Origin: a virus
IMG/VR virus record: IMGVR_UViG_3300047357_000958
Span: 1-22,588 of that record
Length of the DNA stretch: 22,588 nt
Reading direction: 5' to 3' (one strand)
The notes beneath the pieces were generated by a model. It worked only from the letters and a program-made list of their open reading frames with translations. It was not told the DNA's origin and searched no databases. This document shows, piece by piece, positions 1 through 9,300 of this stretch. Every line of letters starts with the position of its first letter. The stretch's first letter is position 1. The translations under genes were made by a program, and so were the position numbers.

Positions 1-2792
1 AGCCTGAAGAAGACCAAACAGCAACAGACGGAAAAGATAAACGAGGCGACAACGCAGATAACTCCAAAGGTAGTAAGACTAAAAAATTAGGCGGAGGGTT
101 TTTAAATGGTGCCCTTAAGGCAACTCCAGAGAATACCGTAATTCTTGCTAGTACAGGAGCAACTGCTGGCATTACAATAGACAATATAGAATTAGTCACA
201 GTTTCAGGTGGCCCTAATAGTGTTGTTAATAAAACATGCGAGTTCGAAATAATACAGCCTGGTGCGGCATCGTTTCCAGACATGATTACAAGAGCCCAAA
301 CATATTTAGGTATCCCTACAGAAACAAAGGATTTTCCTATGTTTTTAGAGATATCATTTAAAGGTAGAACAGAGACAGGAGGTGATCCTCAAAAACCTGA
401 TTATGATGACATAGATGGAGGCGGAGAGATAGTAGCAGACATAGTAGGACCATTTATCTATAAACTTGCACTAAAACAATTTAGTATTAACATAGATCAA
501 ACAGGTAGTAGATATCAATTTGATACAGTAATAACAGACGAATATGCATACAGTCCACAACTAAAAGCATTACCAATACTAACAACAACTGTAGGTAGTA
601 CTATAACCGAACACATAAAAGGTCCTACAGGATTAGAAGTGCTTTTAAATGACCAACTGCAATCATCTGCAGATAAGAATGCAACACCAGACATAATAGA
701 ATTTGATTTAAGTGGGTTAGTAGCCGCACAACAAATAGACCCTAAAGAAAAACAAGGAATAGATGATTTTTCAAAAGGCATTAATTTAAGTGCATTTAAT
801 AAAGCAAAAGATACAGTTAATGATATACTAAACACACCTAATCCAGTAGACAGAATTGCCAAACAAGTACGAGGTACAGTAGGTGATCTTAAAAACGAAT
901 CTAAGAAACAATCAGGAATAGCAGAAAATTTAATAATAGATGAAACATTAAGCACAACAGAAACAACCAGTATTCAAAGTGTTCCTGGCTTAGACGAAAT
1001 AGACAAGCCAAATGCCGAAGAATTAGAGCAAATAATTGAAGAAAACAAATCTAGTGGGTTTGTTAAGAAAGTTGATACAGGAAAAATAGAATTAGTTGCA
1101 AAACGAGGCTTAGGTATAAACGAATATTTTGAAATGTTATTGTCTATGAACGATGAGTTCTTTACTAAGATTAGTAAGGTAATAAATCCAGGTGAACCAT
1201 TTGTAAAAGAAGACCAATCTAAAACATCAACATATAAACTATCGATGAATTACGAAGTTGTTGAATTAGAATATAATCCAACAAGAAGGAAATATGTTAA
1301 AAAAATAATCTATAAACCTGTACTTGTAAAAACACAACAAGTTACTGCATTGACATCTGAAGGATTAATTTATAACCCAGAACAAATGGCTAAAGCAGTT
1401 AAAGAAATGCAAATTAAGAAAGCATACCATTATTTGTTTACTGGTAGAAACGACCAAATAGTAAATTTAGATATTAACTATAATAAAGGACTAGACTTTT
1501 TATTACCAGTTGCAGGAGGCATGGTTGGAGATCCTGTGCTTAATACACGACATTCTTCTTCAGTTCCTGTTCCAGCAAGTGAAGATAGTAATGCCATCAA
1601 TGAATTATTTGATAAGGTTGAAAAAGTCAAAGATGCAAAAAAATTATTCGATCTGTTCAAAGGCAAAGATGATATTCTAGGAGGAATAGCAGGCATATTA
1701 GGTTTTGATTCTAACACAGCAAAGAACCTTTTAAACGACATAAATTCTTCTAGTGCAAAAGCATTTGCAGGTATGCTACAAGATAAAGTTACAAGAGAAA
1801 GTATATCTAATTTATTACTTAATAAAAAAGGTCCATCAAATCAATCTGGTACTAACACGGAAAGCGATAATCAAAGAATTGTAGACGGAAGTGAAGATTA
1901 TACTCCTACTCCTAGTGGGTATGTGTATGGTGTTGACCTCCTAGGAGGCTCAAAACATGCTGAAGAATTATTGCAAAAAGAGTTAGCAAAGCGAACTAGC
2001 GAAAACGTAAAAGAAAGCGATGCTGAAAAAGTATCTTCTGGTCCAGTAGCGGCTGGAAAAGAAGGCTATACAAATTCACATGTAATGGGAGCCCCACAAA
2101 AAAGTAATAGAAACTCCTTAATGGCATATTTGTTTCAACAACAGAATTCAGGTAGATTTTTGGTAGACCTTAATATGGTAGTCAGAGGAGACCCGTGGTA
2201 CTTAGGTCAGCCAAATGATAAACTATTTCATACACAAGAACTATCTTTTGGTAATGATGCTAATTCTAAAAGTAGCGATGCTGACGGTATTACTACATCA
2301 AGAAAAGATAATTTTTTATTATTAGAAATTAATACTCCTAGATATTTTGATTTAAATGTAAAAGATGAAGACAGTAATACTGGAAAATGGTATAGTGACG
2401 GAGAAGAAGGAACGGCATATTTCTTCTCAGGTGTTTATAGAATATTTACTGCAACATGTAGATTTCAAAATGGTGTGTTTACTGTTGATGTTGCAGGAGC
2501 AAAAGAAACAGCAATCGATATAAGTCAATTAAAACCTATGGTAGAGTATGATATGACTCTAGAAGAAAAAGACTTCCTAAGAGATAGACAGTCGGCATTC
2601 CAGTCTGAAACAGACTCTGATAAAAATAAATCACCTGCATGGATAAATGGTTACTTTACAGGAGATAGAATTGTAGCAGGTATACGAGAAGGAGACCCAG
2701 TAACACTACAAGATTTACTTGAGAGAGGGATAATTAATAGTGACGAAGCCGCGGCATACGAGTCATGGCAAAGGGATAAAGGCAGTAATTAA
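1..2792 (+). CDS. Large virion structural protein, baseplate-hub-like (5' end outside window)
   Basis: The frame is open from base 3, so the gene begins before the window; the ATG at 282 is internal and not a credible start. 929 residues are visible, ending at TAA 2790-2792. The early visible part (nt about 140-620) looks like a compact beta-rich domain, reading as a strand before FEIIQPG, then MITRAQTYLG and FPMFLEISFKG, as in hub or tail proteins of large contractile-tailed phages. A second recognisable block is YHYLFTGRNDQIVNLDINYN (nt 1426-1485), a pattern I associate with myophage tail-hub proteins. A third structured block follows NSGRFLVDLNMVVRGDPWYLGQ (about 2146-2211). The stretches between blocks are polar, Lys/Asp/Ser-rich and probably flexible. 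It lies 2 nt upstream of the gp5-like spike, which suggests a hub role comparable to T4 gp27. That equivalence is inference; a plain virion structural protein is the safe name. Confidence 0.75.
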   Translation, partial: PEEDQTATDGKDKRGDNADNSKGSKTKKLGGGFLNGALKATPENTVILASTGATAGITIDNIELVTVSGGPNSVVNKTCEFEIIQPGAASFPDMITRAQTYLGIPTETKDFPMFLEISFKGRTETGGDPQKPDYDDIDGGGEIVADIVGPFIYKLALKQFSINIDQTGSRYQFDTVITDEYAYSPQLKALPILTTTVGSTITEHIKGPTGLEVLLNDQLQSSADKNATPDIIEFDLSGLVAAQQIDPKEKQGIDDFSKGINLSAFNKAKDTVNDILNTPNPVDRIAKQVRGTVGDLKNESKKQSGIAENLIIDETLSTTETTSIQSVPGLDEIDKPNAEELEQIIEENKSSGFVKKVDTGKIELVAKRGLGINEYFEMLLSMNDEFFTKISKVINPGEPFVKEDQSKTSTYKLSMNYEVVELEYNPTRRKYVKKIIYKPVLVKTQQVTALTSEGLIYNPEQMAKAVKEMQIKKAYHYLFTGRNDQIVNLDINYNKGLDFLLPVAGGMVGDPVLNTRHSSSVPVPASEDSNAINELFDKVEKVKDAKKLFDLFKGKDDILGGIAGILGFDSNTAKNLLNDINSSSAKAFAGMLQDKVTRESISNLLLNKKGPSNQSGTNTESDNQRIVDGSEDYTPTPSGYVYGVDLLGGSKHAEELLQKELAKRTSENVKESDAEKVSSGPVAAGKEGYTNSHVMGAPQKSNRNSLMAYLFQQQNSGRFLVDLNMVVRGDPWYLGQPNDKLFHTQELSFGNDANSKSSDADGITTSRKDNFLLLEINTPRYFDLNVKDEDSNTGKWYSDGEEGTAYFFSGVYRIFTATCRFQNGVFTVDVAGAKETAIDISQLKPMVEYDMTLEEKDFLRDRQSAFQSETDSDKNKSPAWINGYFTGDRIVAGIREGDPVTLQDLLERGIINSDEAAAYESWQRDKGSN

Positions 2793-2794
2793 GT

Positions 2795-4990
2795 ATGGGT
2801 ATGGACGGTAAAAATGACGGAATGGTTAATGACAATATCCGTTCAAGTAAAAATTTAACAGAAAAAGCGGAAGGCCTATCTAATATACCGCCTGGTATAT
2901 ATTCTGGTGTTGTTAATGGAAATTCATCTAATAGAAGAGACGGCACAATAAATGTTTTTCTCGATAACTTTCATAAGTCCCCGGCAAACAAAGCAGGTAT
3001 AGGCGGCATCCAGGCCAGGTATGCTGGTCCATTTTACGGCAACATGAATATTAATAAAAATATAGATGATCCTACCGAATCTATAAAACCTATGACTAGT
3101 TACGGTATGTGGACACAGGCTCCTGAACCAGGCAACAGAGTACTAGTTGCTGTAGTAGATGGTAAGATAAAATCAGCATTTATTGTAGCCTATTATAATC
3201 TAACAGAAAAAAATAAAATGATACCAGGTAATGCTGGAGACCTAACTTATCAGGCTGATAGTTACTTTCTACCAACTGTAGAAAAACAACCAAAAGATCA
3301 AGGCGTAACAAATAATAAAGAATTATATCCAGTTAATAACCCTCTATCAAAGACCATAGTAAATCAAGGCTTAGCATTAGATCTAGTACGAGGCATAAGT
3401 TCATCTAGTGCTAGAAGAGAAGATGCTAGTAACATATGGGGTGTTTTAACTAAAGGCAGAAAAAATATAGATGGAAAAATCACACATGCTGGCCATAGTA
3501 TTGTAATGGATGATGGTGATGGTGATGCAAATAGTAAAAACATAAGAATTAGAACTGGTGGCGGAAATCAAATATTATTAGATGATGATACAGGTGTAAT
3601 ATACCTCATAAACAAATCAGGTAAAGCATGGGTTGAATTAGGAAATGATGGCTCTATACATTTCTTTGCTGATAAAGATATAAACTTTAGAGCAAAAAAT
3701 AATTTTAATCTAAGAGCAGATAAAAATATTAATATTGAATCAGGACAAGACATTAACATTATGGCGGCTGGTGATAACGATGCAGACGGTTATAGAGGTA
3801 GAGGCGGAATAGCAGGTGTACTAGGATTAGACAGCACTGGTTTTGGCCATATAAAATTACACTCAAAAGGTTCAACAAGTTTGCTATCAGAAAAAAGTGC
3901 TCAATTTACTGCACAGGCAGGTGATATAGAATTAAGTTCTAGTGGTAGGATAATGAATGACACAGGAAAATTTGATGTTGTTGCAAATAATATCTTTAAT
4001 CCTGCACTAGGAGGAATAAGTTTAGCAACAACAGGTTCTGCTTCAATTGACAGTTTACTTGGCTCAAGTATGAAAAGTGTTGCTATCACAGAGGTTAGAG
4101 GTGCTACGGTACAGTTAAACAGTTTACCAGCAGTTCCTCCACCGCCACCGTTGCCACCAAAGGCACAAGCGGCTACACCTCTACAATTTTCTAAAAAACA
4201 AGATCAAAGTAGAAAAGCACCTGAGTATAATGATTCAGGAGAAGGGCCAATTTTACCTACAGGAGGTAAACGTCCTGAGAAAGGTGATAAAATAGAAACT
4301 ATAGTTAGTCAACTTATAACAGCAGAGCCATGGAGCGGTCATGTAAATTATGATCCTGCAGGTGATAAAGATGATAAAAACAAAAAAGAAGATGTATCAG
4401 TTGATAAAGAATTACGACCCGGACAAATAGACCCTACTGATAGTGTACCTGCAGATGTAGACACTCCAGAAGGAACAAAATTAGGTACAAAATTTTCAGA
4501 TACAGTAGGTGATATAAAAGATAAAGTCTCAGGCGTAACTGATGCTTTATCAGATGCTAGAGGCGTATATGAAGATGTAATAGGAAATCCAATTTCAGCA
4601 TTTTTATTATCCGGTGAGTTAAACCTTAATGGTCTAGAAGCAGGTAAAAAACTTGCATCGTTAATGGGTATTACATTGCCTAAACTTCCTTCATTACCAT
4701 TCCAAGCACAAATTGACCAACTACAAGATAAAGTTAAACAATTAGTAAACTTTGATAAACTTAAAGGTATGTTTAGTTTAGACTTTTTAAATAATTTGCC
4801 GCTGGATATTAAAGATAAAATGGCACAATTAGATCTTGGTAATATAGAAAATGCTATTTCAGGCAGTTTAGAAAAGCAGTTTGGAGTTGGTGGCGATGCA
4901 GTAGATAACTTTAAAAAATCTGTAGGTGCTAACATAGGAGCATTTAACGATGCAAAAGCAAAATTTAATCAGATAACAGGAAAAGGATAA
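2795..4990 (+). CDS. gp5: gp5-like baseplate central spike (OB fold plus triple beta-helix, no lysozyme domain)
   Basis: 731 aa. It forms the needle under the tail tube in T4-like phages. Residues about 32-135 read as the OB-fold domain (IPPGIYSGVV through GNRVLVAVVDGKIKSAFIVAYY). Residues 234-327 carry the gp5/VgrG signature GHSIVMDD, then IRIRTGGGNQILLDD, then eight-residue repeats of the form KDINFRAK / NNFNLRAD / KNINIESG / QDINIMAA, the hallmark of the intertwined beta-helix. A second beta-repeat stretch runs to about 440. Residues about 444-456 are proline-rich (VPPPPPLPP), followed by about 280 residues of polar linker and amphipathic helices. T4 gp5 (575 aa) has a lysozyme domain between the OB fold and the helix; here about 100 residues of unremarkable sequence sit there, and a lysozyme-like domain is encoded by the next gene. 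The start ATG lies 2 nt after the previous stop; AAAGG about 12 nt upstream is a plausible ribosome site. ATG 2801 is an alternative start. Confidence 0.88.
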   Translation: MGMDGKNDGMVNDNIRSSKNLTEKAEGLSNIPPGIYSGVVNGNSSNRRDGTINVFLDNFHKSPANKAGIGGIQARYAGPFYGNMNINKNIDDPTESIKPMTSYGMWTQAPEPGNRVLVAVVDGKIKSAFIVAYYNLTEKNKMIPGNAGDLTYQADSYFLPTVEKQPKDQGVTNNKELYPVNNPLSKTIVNQGLALDLVRGISSSSARREDASNIWGVLTKGRKNIDGKITHAGHSIVMDDGDGDANSKNIRIRTGGGNQILLDDDTGVIYLINKSGKAWVELGNDGSIHFFADKDINFRAKNNFNLRADKNINIESGQDINIMAAGDNDADGYRGRGGIAGVLGLDSTGFGHIKLHSKGSTSLLSEKSAQFTAQAGDIELSSSGRIMNDTGKFDVVANNIFNPALGGISLATTGSASIDSLLGSSMKSVAITEVRGATVQLNSLPAVPPPPPLPPKAQAATPLQFSKKQDQSRKAPEYNDSGEGPILPTGGKRPEKGDKIETIVSQLITAEPWSGHVNYDPAGDKDDKNKKEDVSVDKELRPGQIDPTDSVPADVDTPEGTKLGTKFSDTVGDIKDKVSGVTDALSDARGVYEDVIGNPISAFLLSGELNLNGLEAGKKLASLMGITLPKLPSLPFQAQIDQLQDKVKQLVNFDKLKGMFSLDFLNNLPLDIKDKMAQLDLGNIENAISGSLEKQFGVGGDAVDNFKKSVGANIGAFNDAKAKFNQITGKG
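4978..4986 (+). promoter_or_regulatory. Ribosome binding site for the lysozyme-like gene
   Basis: AGGAAAAGG lies just before the ATG at 4990. The AGGA part is 8 nt from the start codon, a normal Shine-Dalgarno spacing. The start overlaps the gp5 stop as TAATG, so translation is probably coupled. Confidence 0.6.
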
Positions 4991-5622
4991 TGGCAGACAT
5001 TACAGATACATATTTACAAGTATTGATGGATTTAGATAAAGCAGGGTATACCATGGACGTTGATGGTGGAAGTATTATTTTTAGAAACAAGAAAACAGGA
5101 ATGACGTATGTCGATGTAAATAACGGAGTAGGACCTAAAGCAGAAGAACTAATTTTTAATGCAGATTTAACATTCATAAGTGAGCAAGTAAAGAATCTTG
5201 TAAAAGTACCATTAAACGAATATCAATTTACTGCACTTACAAGTTTTGCACATCACATAGGAATAGAGAATTTTTCAAATAGCGGTGTTCTAGAATCTCT
5301 TAATAACGGCAGGTACGAAGATGTTGTTAGCAAAATGCAAAGATGGAGAACTGGTACTAAAGGACCAAACACTAGACCTACAGTCAGAGAGGATTATGTA
5401 CAAAGACGTCAGTTTGAAGCAGAGTTATTTTCTACACCTGGTTGGTTAGACATACAAGCAGAGTTGGATCAATATATAAACATGCATCAAGGAACCACAT
5501 TATCCTTCAAGCAACAACGTGAAATTCTTATAGGAATAAAAGATAGGGCATATAGAAAAGCAGGTATATTTAGAACTGGAAGCCAACCAGTGCTACCGGA
5601 CCAAAAAGATTCTATCGACTAA
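4990..5622 (+). CDS. GH24 (phage lysozyme)-like protein lacking the visible catalytic motif; baseplate-associated
   Basis: 210 aa, beginning with ATG in a 1-nt overlap (TAATG) with gp5. Residues 51-150 match the C-terminal helical lobe of GH24 phage lysozymes: AEELIFNADL, VKVPLNEYQFTALTSFAHHIG, a helix with LESLNNGRYEDVVSKMQRW, and REDYVQRRQFEAELF, which parallels the family pattern RR-x-E-x-x-LF. The N-terminal 50 residues do not show the family catalytic segment (Glu, then about 9 residues to Asp/Cys, then Thr before GYGH). Instead there is a short beta-like stretch (GYTMDVDGGSIIFRNKKTG). Residues 151-210 are a helical tail not typical of the family. The protein is therefore probably non-catalytic, or uses a different active site. 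In T4 this domain is internal to gp5; here it is a separate gene next to a gp5 lacking it, so it may dock on the spike. The fold call is firm; the inactivity is inference from sequence reading. Confidence 0.75.
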   Translation: MADITDTYLQVLMDLDKAGYTMDVDGGSIIFRNKKTGMTYVDVNNGVGPKAEELIFNADLTFISEQVKNLVKVPLNEYQFTALTSFAHHIGIENFSNSGVLESLNNGRYEDVVSKMQRWRTGTKGPNTRPTVREDYVQRRQFEAELFSTPGWLDIQAELDQYINMHQGTTLSFKQQREILIGIKDRAYRKAGIFRTGSQPVLPDQKDSID

Positions 5623-5818
5623 GACTCTTAACTTCTTTTTTTAGATCAGCATTTTCAACTAATAATCTATATTTTTGCTCTTGCTCATCGGCAACTGCTT
5701 TTTCTAATAATTCTATATGAGATTTAAGATAGTTGTTTTCTTTATTTTTTTCAACTAGTAAGCATCTGAGTTCTTCTTCTAGTGTGTTATTAAGGTCTTT
5801 TGTAGTTAAATTTTGCAT
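5612..5818 (-). CDS. Small coiled-coil protein on the minus strand (68 aa)
   Basis: I do not recognise a family. The ATG is at 5818-5816 and TAG at 5614-5612, overlapping the end of the lysozyme-like gene tail to tail by 11 bp. From about residue 12 to 66 the protein is heptad-like and highly charged (LEEELRCLLVEKNKEN, IELLEKAVADEQEQ, LLVENADLKKEVKSL), which predicts a parallel leucine-zipper-type helix. It has no signal peptide or membrane segment. Three things make it a gene and not a shadow: it fills a region with no plus-strand gene, its codon style (TTA, AGA, GAA, AAA) matches the neighbours, and a sigma70-type promoter sits about 45-50 nt upstream. GGT within TGGTAAAAT is only a weak ribosome site. 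It is the sole gene opposing the structural cluster. Its role is unknown; a small regulator or a protein-protein adaptor are possibilities. Confidence 0.75.
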   Translation of the reverse strand: MQNLTTKDLNNTLEEELRCLLVEKNKENNYLKSHIELLEKAVADEQEQKYRLLVENADLKKEVKSLSR

Positions 5819-5869
5819 ATTTTACCATTTTGAATGTAGTACTATTTAAACAATTTTTATGTAATCTAC

Positions 5870-5898
5870 ATTATACAGTACATTTTTGATTAAGTCAA
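5870..5898 (-). promoter_or_regulatory. sigma70-type promoter for the minus-strand coiled-coil gene
   Basis: On the minus strand, TTGACT (5898-5893) is followed by exactly 17 nt and then TATAAT (5875-5870). This is one mismatch from the ideal -35 box, a perfect -10 box and the ideal spacer. The predicted transcript start is near 5863, giving an untranslated leader of about 45 nt before the ATG at 5818. Phage T4 early genes use this class of promoter and late genes do not, so early expression is a reasonable inference. Confidence 0.72.
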
Positions 5899-5927
5899 GT
5901 CTTATTAAAACATCTTTTAATACTTTT

Positions 5928-5935
5928 GATAAATA
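5928..5935 (+). promoter_or_regulatory. Candidate T4-type late promoter upstream of gp25
   Basis: GATAAATA differs from the T4 late -10 box TATAAATA only at the first base, and keeps the ATAAATA core reported for marine T4-like phages. The box ends 5 nt before the gp25 ATG. With T4 geometry, transcription would start about at the A of the ATG, which would make the message nearly leaderless. In an AT-rich genome a single 8-mer can occur by chance. Confidence 0.5.
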
Positions 5936-5940
5936 CAAGT

Positions 5941-6309
5941 ATGGCAATTTTGTTTAAAGGATTCAGTACAGCAGATAAAATTAGGGCACCTTATACTCTA
6001 GTAGATTCTGAATTAGTGAAGAGAGATTTATTAAATCAATTGTATACAAAAAAGGGCGAAAGAGTTATGCGTCCTGAGTACGGTACAATAATTTATGATC
6101 TATTAATGGATCCTAATATTCCAGAATTAGAAGAAATAGTAAAAGAAGATATTGAAAGAATAATAGATGGTGAGCCTAGAGCAACACTTGATAATATTAA
6201 TATATTAATTGGTGACCATTCAATAAGAGCAGAAGTTACAATTAGTTATGTTATGTTAAGTAGCAGTGAAACACTTTTTGTAGAATACATATCTCAGAGT
6301 GGAGTTTAG
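5941..6309 (+). CDS. gp25: Baseplate wedge protein gp25
   Basis: 122 aa, close to the 132 aa of T4 gp25. This is the gpW/gp25 family of small wedge proteins that help join wedges to the hub and seed the sheath. Residues 34-51 carry the family signature KKGERVMRPEYGTIIYDLL, preceded by a predicted helix (ELVKRDLLNQLY). Residues 62-80 form another helix (ELEEIVKEDIERIIDGEPR) and the C-terminal half alternates beta strands (INILIGDHSIRAEVTISYVM). I chose the ATG at 5941 over an in-frame TTG at 5926: MAILFKGFST is a sensible N-terminus, and the TTG has no ribosome site and overlaps the late box. There is no clear Shine-Dalgarno before the ATG, which fits the possible leaderless start. It lies 3 nt upstream of gp6, the usual partner in marine T4-like phages. 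Confidence 0.92.
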   Translation: MAILFKGFSTADKIRAPYTLVDSELVKRDLLNQLYTKKGERVMRPEYGTIIYDLLMDPNIPELEEIVKEDIERIIDGEPRATLDNINILIGDHSIRAEVTISYVMLSSSETLFVEYISQSGV

Positions 6310-6312
6310 TAA

Positions 6313-9300
6313 ATGGCTATTGTAAATAGACAAAATAATTTATTTGCGGCAGAAGACTGGAAAGTTGCCTATAAGGCTTACAGTCAAGTAGATTTTCAAG
6401 CATATGATTTTGACTCTATTAAGACTTCTCTTGTAAATTATATAAAAACAAACTTTCCTGAAAACTTTAATGACTATATTGAAAGTTCTGAATTTATTGC
6501 AATTATAGAATTACTTTCGTTTTTATCACAAAGTATTGCATTCAGAATGGATATCAATACTAGAGAAAACTTTTTAGAAACAGCAGAAAGAAGAGACTCA
6601 GTATTTAAACTAGCAAGAATGTTAGGATACAATCCTAAGAGAAATGTTGCGGCTAGTGGACTTATGAAACTAGTATCCGTAAAAACTTCTGAACCATTAA
6701 CAGATAGCCAAAATAACAGTTTAAATAATACAACAGTATTTTGGGACGATGCCAACAATCCAGACAGTTACGAACAATTTATAACAATTCTAAATGCTGG
6801 TATGAGTTCTACTAATAGATTTACTGCACCTATTAAAACAGGTTCGGTTAGCGGTGTGCCAACAGAAATGTATCAAATTAATACAACTATAGGTTCACCT
6901 ATTGCATACAGTTTTACAATTAATAGCAATGGCACTAGTAGACCATATGAAATAGTTAACGGTAATTTTAGTGACAACGGATATTTTTATGAAGTATCAC
7001 CTGATCCTCTAGCACCGTTTAATTTCTTTTATAGGAATGATGGTTTAGGCTTAGCAAGTGACAATACTGGATTTTTCTTAATGTTCAAACAAGGAACATT
7101 ACAATTTCAAGATTTTAATTTTACATCTCCAACAGAAAATAGGATACAAGATATAGCAGTAAACGGTATAAATGAAACTGATGTATTTGTTCAAGAAGTA
7201 TCCACAGGTGGCACGGTGTTAAATCAATGGGCAAAGATACCTAACACAGTAGGGCAAACACTAAACTATAATAGTAAAAGTTTAAACACAAGAAATTTAT
7301 ATGCTATTGAGAATTTAAACAACGATGGTGTTAGATTAAAATTCCCTGATGGCAATTTTGGTAACATTCCTACTGGTATTTACAGAGCCTGGTATAGAAC
7401 AAGTGCAGGAGACAGATTTAGTATACAACCTGATGATGCAAGAAATCTTTCTATATCAGTTCCATATACAAATGGTGCAGGAGACGATTATTTATTAACA
7501 CTTGGTTTTGAATTAAAATCTAGTGTAAACAACAGTTTACCTGCAGAATCAATAGAAAACATTAAAGCAAGAGCACCTCAAACATTCTATACTCAAAATA
7601 GAATGGTATCAGCACAGGATTACAATGTATTTCCTTTAAGTCAAAGTTCTAATATTTTAAAGTTAAGAGCAACAAATAAAACACATGCAGGGCATAGCAG
7701 ATATATAGATATTAATGATCCTACTGGAACTTTCCAAAGTGTAAAGACTTATACAGAAGATGGTGTTATTGCACAAAAAGATGCATTTTTAAATAAATCA
7801 TTAATTGTAAATGAAAACAATTCTGCATCTACAGTGGTAAGAAATATTTTACCAACATATTTTAAAGAACAAAATTTAAACAACTTTATGTATAATAAAG
7901 TTAGACAAACTTATCAAGCAATTAGACCTGCTGTTTTAAATACAACAGGACTAGTTATAAGTTGGAAACCTTTGCCTGTTAAAGCAAAAAATAAAACAGG
8001 TTACATGCTACAAACAGTTTACGATACTGATGGCAGTGGTGCAATAGATAGATCAGATGTTGTAGTAAACAACAATCCAAGTTTTTCAGGTCTACAAGTT
8101 TTCCAGGAGAATAACTTTGTAAAATTTGTTAATCCAGATATACCTTCCGAATATAAATGGGTAAGAATAATTGACGTACAAAATAATGGTGCGTTAGCAA
8201 GTGGTCTTAGTACTAGTGTAGGTCCGTGGTCATTGAGTGCAGACGTAAACGAAGATTGGAGAGCATACGAAGTTATTACAACACTTAGAAAAACATTTAC
8301 ACCAAGTGAAGAACAAGCATTAGTTTCTCAGATAAATGATAAGAAAAGTTTTGGATTAGGATTTAACATAGAAACAAACGAATTTTATATAATTACAAAT
8401 TCAAACTTACCTGCATTAGATAGAGATACAGATAATACTACAACTAGTACATATGGTATACAAAATATAGGTAATGCAGAAGATAACAGTTGGTTGCTCA
8501 AATTTGATTACACTCCGATCGATAACACTAGTTGGAGATATAATATTACAATTAGAGGCATAGAATATATTGCTGAAAGTAAAAATAATTTAAGATTTTA
8601 TAATGTAAATAGTGTAAAAGTTACAGATAGTACAACAAAAGCAACAAGAGATAAAATTGTCTTAAACACATTAAATTATAAACCATCTAATGATGAAGAG
8701 TTTTGGTGGAGCGACAAACCGAATGTTGTAACTAAGGTTGCAGACGGTATAGGTGATTCGTGGCAGAGTCAAGAAAATAATGCATTTTACGAACCTAATG
8801 GCGTCAACCCAATGATACCAATAAAATCTAGAGATGCTAAATGGAGTGATATTAGAATTAAATGGCAAAGTAACTTTGGTATACTCTCAGACGATATTTC
8901 AAATCCAGGCGACTTAGCATCAATTATTTCTAAAGACAGATTTGTCGATGAAGCAATAGTAGAACTTAACACATTTTTTGATGACCCACAAGGAAACGCA
9001 TTAACACCTAATGTTACAATTTCAAACTTTAGTGGTGCAGTATCTAAGTTACCAATAAATTTCCAAATAGAATTTTCAAATACTACATTTGGAACAAATA
9101 TTTTAACTGGTAGTGAAGGCAATATTACATATAAACAATTAAATCCAGATACAAACATTGTAGAAATATATCATGGTAATAATTTACAAGTTGGCGGAAA
9201 TGTTTATTCATATGGTGCCACTGGTGCTGTATACAATGCTTCAGCAATTGGTAGTGTAGTATTAGTAGATGCGAATGCTACTGCTGGAACAGGAACAATA

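Larger units (their letters stand above)
5819..5940. other. Divergent intergenic control region
   Basis: This is the only non-coding gap of any size in the window (122 bp). It separates the minus-strand coiled-coil gene from gp25 and contains a sigma70-like promoter facing left and a late-type box facing right. I find no convincing hairpin terminator in it. Confidence 0.7.

Noticed and set aside
282-284. ATG at 282 as the start of the first gene
   Set aside because: The same frame is open and protein-like back to base 3, with a plausible domain spanning 282, so the gene starts outside the window.
515-955. 146-codon minus-strand open frame
   Set aside because: Shadow of the hub-like gene; Ser/Cys/Phe-rich composition and no supporting signals.
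4348-4935. 195-codon open frame on the minus strand inside gp5
   Set aside because: It lies opposite the strongly supported gp5 C-terminal region, has a Ser/Leu/Pro composition typical of reverse-strand shadows in AT-rich genes, and has no recognisable promoter or family.
5575-5591. ACTGG/CCAGT hairpin as a terminator for the minus-strand gene
   Set aside because: The stem is only 5 bp with a 7-nt loop, lies within the lysozyme-like coding sequence, and no run of T follows on the minus strand.
5833-5850. TTTAAATA-like box on the minus strand as a late promoter for the coiled-coil gene
   Set aside because: It is a one-mismatch 8-mer in very AT-rich DNA, and the sigma70-type promoter further upstream is far stronger evidence.
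5926-5940. TTG at 5926 as the gp25 start
   Set aside because: No ribosome site, overlaps the late-type box, and the ATG at 5941 gives a better N-terminus.
8787-9158. 123-codon minus-strand open frame inside gp6
   Set aside because: Shadow frame opposite a continuous coding sequence; no motif or start signal.
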